This document shows, one piece after another, positions 55,413-64,000 of a stretch of 64,000 nucleotides of DNA; position 1 is the stretch's first letter; every line of letters begins with the position of its first letter. The position numbers and the translations under genes are program-made. The notes beneath the pieces were generated by a model. It made no database searches. It saw only the letters and a list, made by a program, of their open reading frames with translations, and had not been told where the DNA came from. This stretch comes from Porphyra umbilicalis. Taxonomy: Eukaryota > Rhodophyta > Bangiophyceae > Bangiales > Bangiaceae. The DNA lies in contig KV918764.1 of NCBI GenBank assembly GCA_002049455.2, positions 558,001 to 622,000 of the forward strand, in the 5' to 3' direction.

Positions 55413-56304
55413 ATGTACAATGGCATTGGCCTACCAACCCCCCGTGGCACGGGCACGTCGGGCCACATTCAAAAAAACCGCGCGGCACTCCGCCCCCCCC
55501 CGGCTGGCGCGCCCCCACCGCCGCCGCCGCAGCACGCGGCGGCGGCGGAGACAGCAGCCGCGGCGGCCGCCGCCATGGCGGCGGAACCCCCTTTGGCGCC
55601 CCCCCCCCGGCGGCGCCCATCCGCGTCGGCGCCGACGCGCTGCCCGCGGCCGCCGTGGCGGCGGCGCGGCGGGGCATTGCCGACCACGAGGCGGCGCGGG
55701 CGGTGGAGGTGGCCGTCGTGACGCTGGAAGATGAGTTGCGCGAGGGGGGAGTCGTCGACGAGGGCGTTATTGACGCGCGCTGCGCGGCGTTGCGCGCGCG
55801 CCTGACGGGCACGGCGGGGGCGGCAGCGGGGGCGGGCGGTGGGGACGGGGGGGGTGGTGGGGGGGGGGGGGGGGACAACGACGACGCCCCTGCCCGGGGG
55901 GGGCGTGACGCACGGCGGGGGGGGGGTGGCGCGACGGGCGTCGGCGCTCCCGCTCCCCGCGGCGGGACGCGCGCGGCGGCGGCGGCGGCCGGCGCTCCCG
56001 CTCCCCGCGGCGGGGCGGGTGGGGGGGTGGCCCCGCCGGCGGCGGCCGCGGCGACGGCCGCGGCGCGTCGGGCGGCGGCCGCGACGGCGGGCGCGCGTGG
56101 GATCCGCCCCCGCGCCGCGGGGCGGGCGGTGCGGCCGAGGCGGCGGGGGCGGCGGCGGCGGCGGCCGCCGCCGCCGCGGCCGCCCCGGACGCGCCGCTGC
56201 CGCGGCCGGCGCACGCGGAGCGCTTCCGCGCGGCGATGCGCGTGTCGGCCGCCTACGTGCCGGGCGCCGCGTTTGGTCGCCGCAAGGGCGCGCCGGCGGC
56301 GCCG

Positions 56305-56336
<32 letters not shown>

Positions 56337-58668
56337 TGCCGGTGCCAAGGAGGGGGGCACGACTGCCGGCGTGGCCGTGGCGGGCGGGGCCGGCCGCGAC
56401 GCGGCGGGCGCCGTCGGCGGTGGCGGGGCGGCGGCGGCGGCGGCGGCGGCGGCTGGCGGTGGCGACGGCGACGGCGGCGGCGGCGGCGACAGCACGGCCA
56501 GCAGCGTGCTGTCGTCGTCGTCGTCCTCCTCCTCGGCACCCTCGTCGGTGCTGTCGCCGTCCGAGGCGTCGGAGGGGGGGGGGCGGCGGGGGGCGGCGGC
56601 AGCGCGGCGTCTGGGGGGGGGGCCGACGACCGACGGCGACCGTCGCTGCCAGCGTCGCCGGTCGGCCGGGGCGGCCGCTGGGCGTCGCGCTCCCGCTCCC
56701 GCTCCCGCTCCCGCACCCGCTCCGGTTCCCACCCCCGGTCCCGCGCGCGAACGCGGTCGCGGTCGCGGTCGCGGTTGCGGTCACACTCGCCGCCGGGCGG
56801 CCGCCGTGACCGCTCCCGCTCGCGGTCCGCCCCGCGGCGCGCGGCAGCGGCGGCTGAGGACCGCTCCCGCGTCGCGTCGCGGTCGGCGTCGCCCGGCCGG
56901 CGGGACGGCCGCCCGTCGCCGTCGCGGTCCCGCCCCGGCTCCCGCTCCGGCACTCTGTCGCCGGCGCGCTTCCGCTCGCCGCCCCGTGGGCGCACGCGGT
57001 CGACGTCCCCGTCGGGGCGGTCGGCCGGCTGGGCACGCCGTCAGCCCCCGCGCTCGCGCTCCCCTGGCCGTTCCCGCTCCCGCTCTGGCTCCCGCCGCCG
57101 GTCTGGCTCCCGCTCCGTGTCCCGCTCGCGATCGCCATCGCGCTCGCCCTGCCGCTCGCGCTCGCCCTGCCGCTCGCGCTCGCCCTGCCGCTCGCGCTCG
57201 CCCTGCCGCTCGCGCTCGCCCTGCCGCTCGCGCTCGCCCTGCCGCTCGCGCTCGCCCTGCCGCTCGCGCTCGCCCTGCCGCTCGCGCTCGCCCTGCCGCT
57301 CGCGCTCGCCCTGCCGCTCGCGCTCGCCCTGCCGCTCGCGCTCGCCCTGCCGCTCGCGCTCGCCCTGCCGCTCGCGCTCGCCTCGCCGCTCGCGCTCGCC
57401 CCGCCGCTCGCGCTCGCGCTCGCGCTCGCGCTCTGCTTTCCGCTCCCGTTCGCGCTCGCCCTTTGGCGCCCGCACGCGCACGCGCACCCGCTCCCGCTCC
57501 CGCTCGCGCTCGCGCTCGCGCTCCCGCTCCCGCTCGCGCTCCCGCTCCCCTTTCGCTCCCCCCCCGCTCCCCCCTCCGCTCCCGCTCCCGCTCCCGCTCC
57601 CGCTCCCGCCCCCGCTCGTGGTCGCCGGCGGCGGCGGCCGGCCGCGGCCGCCGGCCGTCGCGCGGTCACCGCTCCACGTCGGCTTCCTCGGGCAGCCGCG
57701 CTGCGGCCGCCGCCCGCCCGCGCTCCTGGTCGCCATCCCCCTCGCCCGCGTCGGGCGGTCGCGGCCCATTGCGTGGCGCCGCCGCCGCTGCCGGGGCGGC
57801 GGCGGCGTCACGCTCGCGCTCGCCGCGCCGCTTTGGTGGCGGTGCCGGCGGCGCGTCCCGCTCGCCCTCCCGGTCGGGCTCGTCGGCCGCGCGGCTGGCG
57901 GCGGCCGGCGGCGGCGGCAGCGACGACGGCCGGCGCTCGCGGCCGCGCGCGCCGTCTCCGCCACCCGCCCGGTCGGCGGCGGCGCCGACGGGGGCGCCCG
58001 ACGGTGCGGGTCGCCCCCGCTCCCGCTCCGCGTCGCGACCGTCGCGCGCGTCGCGGGCGGCGTCGCCCGCCCGCGCGCACGCGCCATCCCCCGCCCGCTC
58101 GCCATTGGCGTCGGCCGCCCGCTGGCGGGGCGCGTCGGCCGCTGCCGCCGGCGCGCGGTCGCGGTCGCCGGCGGGCGGCGGGCGGCGGTCGGCCGCCCGC
58201 CCGCCGTCCGTGTCGGCGTCGCGGTCGCCACCCGGTCCGCCCGGCGGGACGTCGAGCCGGCAGACGCGCGCGCGCTCCGCGTCGCGCTCGCACTCGGTGT
58301 CGCGCGCGCTCTCGGCGTCGCGCGCGCGCTCGGCGTCGCGCGCGCGGTCGGCGTCGCGCTCGCGGTCGGCGTCGCGCGCGCGGTCGGCGTCGCGCGCGCG
58401 GTCGGCGTCGCGCTCGCGCTCGGCGTCGCGCTCGCGGTCGGCGTCGCGCTCGCGGTCGGCGTCGCGCTCGCGGTCGGCGTCGCGCTCGCGGTCGGCGTCG
58501 CGCTCGCGGTCGGCATCGCGCTCGTCGCCGCGGCCGCTCTCGCCGCCCCGCGTGGCACGCCGGTCGCGCTCCCGCTCGCCCGCCGGCGGGGCACTCGCCC
58601 CACAGAGCCGCTCGCCGACCCCGTCGCCGCGGCCGTCGCCGCTGCGCGCCGCGTCCCGTTCCCCGCCG

Positions 58669-58699
<31 letters not shown>

Positions 58700-59193
58700 T
58701 GACGCGTGCCGCGCGGCGCGCCGCGCGGCCCGCCTCCCCCCCGCCCTCCCCGTCGCCCGGCCGCAAGCGCCGCCGCGCCGCGTCGCCGTCGCCATCGAGC
58801 GGCGGCTCGTCGGCGCCGTCGGCGCACCCGTCGGCGCCGTCGGCGGCGGTCACGGCGTCGCGGGGCGACGCGTCGCCGGGGGGCGTCGACGGCCCGCCGC
58901 CGCACGGCGGCCGACCGCGGCGGTCGGCCGCCGCAACGGTCGGCCACTCCCCGCCGCCGCCGCCGCCGTCGCCGCCGTCGCTGCCGTCGCGGACGCGGCG
59001 ACGGGCACGCGCGCACTCCCCGTCTGGGGCAGACGGCGAGGGAGCAGCCGACGGCGTGGCGGCGGCGCCCGCGCCCAAGCGCCGTCGGGGGGGTGCTCGG
59101 GGGGGGGGGCGCCGCGTGCCGGCGGTGCCGACGCGTCGCCAGCCGCGACGGGGGCGGGCGCCGTCGCCGCCGCTGTCGGGGACGTCTGCGTGA
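55413..59193 (+). CDS. Cwc21/SRRM2-type spliceosomal SR protein, several frame breaks
   Basis: ATG 55413 begins MYNGIGLPTPRGTGTSGHIQ, the near-invariant N-terminus of Cwc21/SRRM2, which contacts Prp8 and Snu114 in the spliceosome. After a 10-C run (55599-55608, one base missing) the next frame supplies the cwf21 domain (ADHEAARAVEVAVVTLEDEL ... DARCAALRARL). Further one-base losses fit the 16-G run 55859-55874 and the 10-G run 56574-56583. Beyond is a long RS domain: SRSRSRSRTRSGS, about fourteen units of RSRSPC, then RTRTRTRSRSRSRS. Near 57558-57574 two C runs shift the frame again into RSRSRSRSRPRSWSPAAAAG, more RS/SP blocks and SASRSR repeats, ending at TGA 59193. The total is about 1250 residues. 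The cwf21 domain plus long RS tail resembles metazoan SRRM2 more than the short yeast Cwc21. The break reconstruction is inferred from composition and family order. Confidence 0.8.
57140..57400 (+). repeat. 18-bp tandem repeat encoding RSRSPC
   Basis: About fourteen near-perfect units of CGCTCGCGCTCGCCCTGC follow one another with almost no variation, ending in CCTCGCCG variants. Such uniformity in DNA and protein points to recent expansion. It lies in the RS domain of the Cwc21/SRRM2-type gene. Confidence 0.9.
58300..58530 (+). repeat. 18-bp tandem repeat encoding SASR(S/A)R
   Basis: Units of GCGTCGCGCTCGCGGTCG and the variant GCGTCGCGCGCGCGGTCG repeat about twelve times. They give alternating Arg/Ser/Ala in the frame assigned to the second half of the SR protein. 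Opposite-strand frames read as RERDADRERDAD, a shadow. Confidence 0.85.
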
Positions 59194-59522
59194 GGCGGAT
59201 AAAGGCGATGGAGGGGTGGGGGGGGAGAAGGGGGGAGGGGAAGACTGCACGTGTGTTTGGGTCGAGGTCGGATCCGCTGGCGTGCTTGTGGCACGAGGAG
59301 GGGGTTCCACAACGAGAAAAAATGAAGCAACTTGAGTCGTAGGTGCAGTCTGCACCAGAGTCCAGTGGATGCGCGCGGGGCGCGGGGTTGAGAAAAGCGA
59401 GAAAAAAAGTTTCCTGGCGGGCCTGTGACTATGTACAGAACGACAACCATCGAGCCACCGCACGCGGGACAATGACAATGAGGCACAATCAACCGACCCG
59501 GCCGCCACCGTCCGGCCCCCCT

Positions 59523-62500
59523 CTAGGCCAAGTCGGTCAGCGCCGCGGCCATGGCAGCAGCGTCTGCCAACGCACGCGTCCCCCCCCCCTCCCCCAGCCG
59601 CCGCGGCGCCTTCCCCCAACCGCCCGTCCGCATCGTCTGTCGGCGGCAGCGGCGTCGCGGCCGCCGCCGCCTCGGCCGGCGCCCGCGCCGCGTCGGGCGG
59701 CGCCGCCGCGCCGTCGCGCGCCGTCGCCAGGGCGGCAGCAATGGCGGCGGCCGCACCCGCGTGGGGGCCCGCCGTCGCCGCGGGGGGGGGGGTGACGACG
59801 ACCTCGCCCACGGGGGGGGGCGCCGCGACGGGCGACGGCTCGGCGGCTGGCGCCGCGTCGGCGGCGGGCGCGACGGTGTGCCGCGGCGCGTGTAGCGGCT
59901 CAATGCCACCGTGCGTCGGGCCGTCGGCGGTGGGCGTCGGGGGCACCTCGGTCCCAGGCGCCGGGGACTGCTCTACGGTGGACGTCGGGGACGGCTCGAC
60001 AGCGGGCGTCGGGGTCGGGTCGACGGCGGGCGTCCGGGACTGCTCGATGGCGGGCGTCGGGGACCACTCGACAGCGGGCGTCGGGGACCACTCGACAGCG
60101 GGCGTCGGGGACCACTCGACGGCGGGTGTCGGGGACCACTCGACGGCGGGCGTCGGACGCGTCGGCGCCACTGGTGACTCAGACGTTGGCGACGGCGCGG
60201 GCGCCGGCGACGGCGACGCGTCGACAAGGGCTGTCGCCGTCTCATTGTCCGCCGCCGGCTTGATCGATGGCGTGCCGGGCTCGCCCGCCGCGGCGGCCCG
60301 CGTGTCGGCCATGGCCGGCGCGTCGGTCGTGCCGTTGGTCGGCGACGGCGTCGTTGTGACGCGCGCCTCTGCCGCGTCGGGGGCGACCAGCGGCGGCGAG
60401 GGGCCGTCCCCGTCGGGCGCCGCCGCTGGGGTGGCCGACGCGACGGGCGCGGGCGCACCGTCTGCCGCTGACGACGCGGCCGCTAGCGCGTCGGCGGCCG
60501 CCGCCGCCTCGACCGCCGCCGCCGGCGCGGCTGTGGAAAACGGCAGCGGGGCGGCGGGCGACGCAGCGGGTGACGCGCCGCCGCCGCCGTCGGTCGACCG
60601 CCGCTCGGCGGTGGCAATGGCGTCCAGGATCGCGCCGACGTCGTGCGCGGGCGCCGCGTCGGGTGCCGCCACGGCCTTGACGGCCGACGGTGCGGCACGC
60701 AGCTCGTCCTCGGTCGCGGCCTCGACCGCCGACGGCGTGAGCCGCAGCTCTCCCCCGGTCGCGGCCTCGACCGTCGACGCTGCGGCGCGCAGCTCTTCCT
60801 CGGTCGTGGCTGCGTCGGGCGTCACGACCTTGACCGCCGTCCTGATGCCGTCAATGGCAGCCCTGGTGGCGCCGGCCGACGCGTTGACCGCCGCCGCGCC
60901 AGCGTCCTTGACCGCGTCGGGCGTGGCCGCGTCGGCCGCCGACGCGGTGGTGTTGGCGGCCGACTTGGCGCCGGCGACGACCGCCTTGGCCACCGCCTCG
61001 GCCCCGTGAACGGTCGCGGTGGCCGCCAACTTGGTGCCCGCCGCGGTCGTCTTGGCCGCCGACTCGCCCGCGTCGGCGACGGCGCCGACCACCGACTTGC
61101 CCGTGTCGGCCACCGCCCCCGCCGCCGCCTTGCCCGTATCCGCCACCGCCTTGGCCGCCGCCTGCGTGCCGTTGGCCACCGTCTTGACGGCCGACGTGGA
61201 GAGGTCGGCGGCGGCCCTGGCCGCCGACACGGCGCCATCGACCGTCGCCTTGGCCGCCGACAGGGTGCTGTCTGCGACCGTCTGCGCCGCCGACACGGTG
61301 CCGTCTGCGACCGTGTGGGCGGCCGACGTTGCGCCGTCGACGGTCGCCTTGGCCGCCGACACGGTGCCGTTGGCGACCGACTTGACGGCGGCCGCCGTGC
61401 CGTCGGCAACCGACTTGGCGGCGCCCGCCGACGTGTCGACGACCGCCTCGCCGAGCTCCTTAATCGACGCGCCCACGTCGGCGAGCGACACGCCGCCGGC
61501 GGCGGCGGCCGCGTCGCCCCCACGCTGCGGCGCGTCGGCCTCGGCCGTGCCGCTCGCGGGTGTGCCCAGCGGCGCCGCTGCCACCACCGCCGCCGCGGGC
61601 GCCTCGGGCGTCGTCACCGCAGCGGCGGGGGCGGGGGTCGGCGAGCCCCCTGCCCCCCGGGACGACCACGGCACGCCGTCGGCGGCGGCGGCCGCCGCCG
61701 CCGCGGCCGTGGCCTTGGTCGCCGCCGCCTCGGCGGCCACCTGGTCAGCGAGCGCGGCCGCGACCGACCCAGAGCCGCCGGCCGCGCGCGCCTCCTCGGA
61801 CCCATCAGCGAGGAGCGCGCGCACGCGCGGCGCAGGGGTGGTCACCGCACTCAAGGCAGCGGCACTGGGCGACGCGACGGACGGCGTCGGCGTCGGTGAC
61901 AGTGACGGCGTCGGCGTCGGCGTCGGCGACGGCGACGGCGACGGCGACGTCGACGGCGACGGCGACGCGGCCGCCGCCACGTCGGCGGCGTCTGGTGCTG
62001 CCGCCGCTGCCGGCGACGCGGTCGGTGACGCGGCCGCCACAACCGCCGCCCCGTCGTGCCGGTGGCGCACCCGCTCGACGACCGACGCCACGGCCGACGA
62101 CGCCGACGACGCCGCGTCGGTCGCCACCTCCCCCGTCTTGTGGGCAACGGCAACGACCACGTCGCGGGCGCCCGCGAGGAAGCGCTTGGCCTCATCTGCC
62201 GCCGACGTGGCGACCGAGCCGCCCGCCCCCGCGTCTGCCGACGCGCCCGCCCCGGCGGCGGGGGTGGGCGACGGCGCGGCGGCGGCGGCGGCGGCCAAGG
62301 CCGCCGACGCTGCGTCGGGCGCCGCCGCCACGGGCGTCGCCGCAGGCGCCGTTGCCACCGCCGCCGCCGCCGCCGCCGTCGACGCGTCGGCCGCGTCGGC
62401 ACCCACCCGCAGCGTCGGCGCGCCGGCCGCCGCCACGCCCGCCGGCGGCGCGCCCGCACCACCACCACCCGTGGGGGCGCCGACCGGCAGGCCCCCCCCC

Positions 62501-62804
62501 CCCCCTCCCCCGCCCCCCCCCGCGCCCCCCCGTGGAGGGACGCGGTGCGGAGCTTGCGGTGGAGGCGCGCGACCGCCCCGTCCGCCTCCCCCGCCGGCGG
62601 CAGGCCGTGCAGCGGATCCTCCGCCGCCGCCGCGCGCACGGCCGCGCGCACGGCGGCGCGCGCGAGGAGCGGCCGCGACGCGAGGCCCGCGAGGAGGAGG
62701 CACGCCGCAAAGAGGCCAAACGCCGCCGCTGCTGCGGCGGCAACGGCGCGCTGGCCCGCATAGTAGTGCACGCTGCCGTCGCGGCGGGTGCGGGAGAGCA
62801 CCAT
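59523..62804 (-). CDS. Membrane-anchored Ala-rich protein with 11-residue repeats (LEA/perilipin-like)
   Basis: ATG 62804 begins MVLSRTRRDGSVHYYAGQRA, followed by a hydrophobic segment (AAAAAFGLFAACLLLAGLAS), probably one transmembrane helix or signal anchor. A C-run group at 62492-62520 breaks the frame by one missing base. The next frame continues for about 950 residues. Its middle third is built of 11-residue units such as SAAKTVADGTV, SAAKATVDGAT and AAAKAVADTGK. These form a 3-11 amphipathic helix like group-3 LEA, perilipin and alpha-synuclein repeats. A Pro/Ser segment has five copies of SPTPAVEW near 60030-60160. The last C run near 59581-59594 may shift the frame into ALADAAAMAAALTDLA with stop 59523; the unshifted frame runs on without family signal. 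Candidate roles are lipid-surface binding or desiccation protection, both inferred. It converges on the SR-protein gene. Confidence 0.6.
60025..60165 (-). repeat. 24-bp tandem repeat encoding SPTPAVEW
   Basis: Units of GTCGGGGACCACTCGACAGC plus GGGC repeat five times with few changes. On the minus strand they encode the octapeptide S-P-T-P-A-V-E-W, with degenerate copies on both sides. Confidence 0.85.
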
Positions 62805-62976
62805 GGTGGGGGGGGGTCGAGGGGGGGGTGGGGGGGGGGGGGAGAAGGGGGGGCGCCCCGAGCAGACGCGGCACGCCGGCGGCCACGGGCGAGACGGGAG
62901 GGCGGGGGCCGGCGTCCCGCGTCGGGGGACGCCGTGTGCGGTAGGCGCCGCTCTCCCCCGACCCGTCCGCGGTGAG

Positions 62977-63038
<62 letters not shown>

Positions 63039-63252
63039 GCGACGTCGGGCGTTGCCGTCCCCCCACCGGGACCGCGGCGGGTCGGTCGGCGCGGCGGCGG
63101 GCGCGCCTTTAACGCGGCGCCGGCGGGGGGCGGGGGGGGACGGGGAACCCGGTGCGGCGGCGCCAAAGGAACACAACAGAGGCGTGGGGGGGGGGGGGCG
63201 CAGAAAAAGCCGAGAATGCCGGGCGCACGCCCCCGCGCGGGCGCGGGCGGCG

Positions 63253-63301
<49 letters not shown>

Positions 63302-64000
63302 GCGGCCACGCGCGCCGCGCTGGCGGCCGGCCGGGGGGGGTCCCCCTCGCCCGCCCACCTGCGACGGGCGGGCACGGCCAGCGCGCGCGGCAGCGGCGGT
63401 TTGCAGGGTGTGCCCAGTGTGCGGCTGCCAGCGGCATGCAGCACCGGCGCCACCGCGGGCGGGGCGGGGCGGGGGCGCGCCGCCGGGCGGCGGCGGGGGG
63501 GCGCCGCCGCCGCCGCCGGTCGGGCGGGCGGGGGAGCGGCGGGGGCGGCGTTGGAATCCCCCCATCCATCCAGCCGCTTGTCGTTACCTTGCGGGTACCG
63601 CCATGCCGACGAGGAGCAGGAGGGGGGAAGGCAGCCTTGAGGGGGGGGGGGGATGACCACCCGCCGTGGCGCGCGGGGCGGGAGGACGACGTGCGGGCAA
63701 CGGCGGCGAGGGGCGATGGGGGGGGAGCCGGAGGGAGCGAGCAGACAGACACCGTCCAGCTGCACGGGCCTGTCGCGGTCGCGCCCAGATCCCCTCTCCA
63801 ATTCGAGTGCGGTCGAATTCGACTGCCCCACTCACTCAACTCTGTGTTTGGGGACCAAGTGCTGTAGTTGATCTGCGCTATTGCAGCGACTTGTCTCTGG
63901 CAATCCTCTCGGTTGCCCCCCCGCCCGATCAAGCCCCGCTCTGCTCGACTGCGTCACGCTGGCCTTTGTCGTGCTGGCCGGGCTGGCCCTGGCCGCCTGC
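62805..64000. other. 5' flank and unrecognised end of the window
   Basis: The block holds G runs (62809-62860), the CA microsatellite and a GGC-repeat tract near 63250-63305. From about 63580 composition becomes mixed and ORFs are short. It probably contains the promoter of the membrane-anchored repeat protein. The window ends without a supported gene. Confidence 0.5.
62978..63035. repeat. (CA)n microsatellite, about 29 units
   Basis: Uninterrupted CA dinucleotides lie about 175 bp upstream of the membrane-anchored protein's ATG. Purity and length make it a likely polymorphic marker. Confidence 0.95.

Noticed and set aside
57140-57400. CRISPR-like regular repeat array
   Set aside because: Units are contiguous with no spacers and encode RS peptides; the sequence is eukaryotic coding repeat.
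57041-58795. Minus-strand frames rich in RERERQGERERQGE and RERDADRERDAD
   Set aside because: They are antisense readings of the 18-bp RS-coding repeats; the plus strand has the MYNGIGLPTPRG start and cwf21 domain.
13541-62804. Programmed ribosomal frameshifting as the cause of the many frame changes
   Set aside because: Breaks occur at nearly every long G or C run, in unrelated genes and mostly in one direction; sequencing undercall is simpler.
57808-63066. Single 1752-codon minus-strand frame
   Set aside because: Only 59.5-62.5 kb carries protein-like repeats; the part left of 59523 is the antisense shadow of the SR-protein gene, and the true start (62804) is in another frame.

Overview
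This window is nuclear DNA from a eukaryote with very high GC and few introns. It carries an eIF3 subunit with one spliced intron, a spliceosomal SR protein, a CDC123-type chaperone, a probable plastid DUF1995 protein and a carbohydrate-type sulfotransferase. Coding sequence is alanine-, glycine- and proline-rich, with long G and C homopolymers. A bangiophyte red alga (Porphyra/Pyropia type) fits best, but that is inference from composition and gene content, not proof.

Two kinds of territory alternate. Host genes lie in GC-rich blocks: a poly-Ala/SR-like hypothetical (13.5-15.0 kb), CDC123 (17.1-18.3), eIF3c (18.5-21.8, minus), an arylamine N-acetyltransferase-like gene (22.3-24.1), a DUF1995 gene (24.6-25.9), a PH-domain pseudokinase (27.0-29.7, minus), a sulfotransferase (33.9-35.4, minus), a Cwc21/SRRM2-type SR protein (55.4-59.2), and a membrane-anchored protein with 11-residue repeats (59.5-62.8, minus). 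Many of these are split between reading frames at runs of 8 or more G or C, nearly always in the sense of one missing base. The genes look real and the breaks look like homopolymer undercalls.

The other territory is mobile DNA. At 2.3-4.3 kb is a PIF/Harbinger pair, a transposase with one in-frame stop plus a partner ORF. At 7.3-12.6 kb is a nest of elements: a 4.4-kb Harbinger element (TSD TGA, about 45-bp terminal inverted repeats) sits inside the BED zinc-finger ORF of a hAT-like element (8-bp TSD). That hAT-like element in turn sits in a copy of a repeat whose uninterrupted version is at 53.7-55.1 kb. At 36.4-47.5 kb is a large element in which a KDZ/Zisupton-type transposase and a convergent Ulp1-type SUMO protease are enclosed by roughly 1-kb inverted repeats. 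A 258-bp MITE is at 16.5 kb.

The remaining stretches (1-2.3, 15.0-16.5, 25.9-27.0, 29.7-33.9, 41.1-43.0, 47.5-53.7 and 62.8-64.0 kb) are low-complexity, simple-repeat or unrecognised sequence. Long overlapping ORFs there reflect a lack of AT-rich stop codons, not genes.
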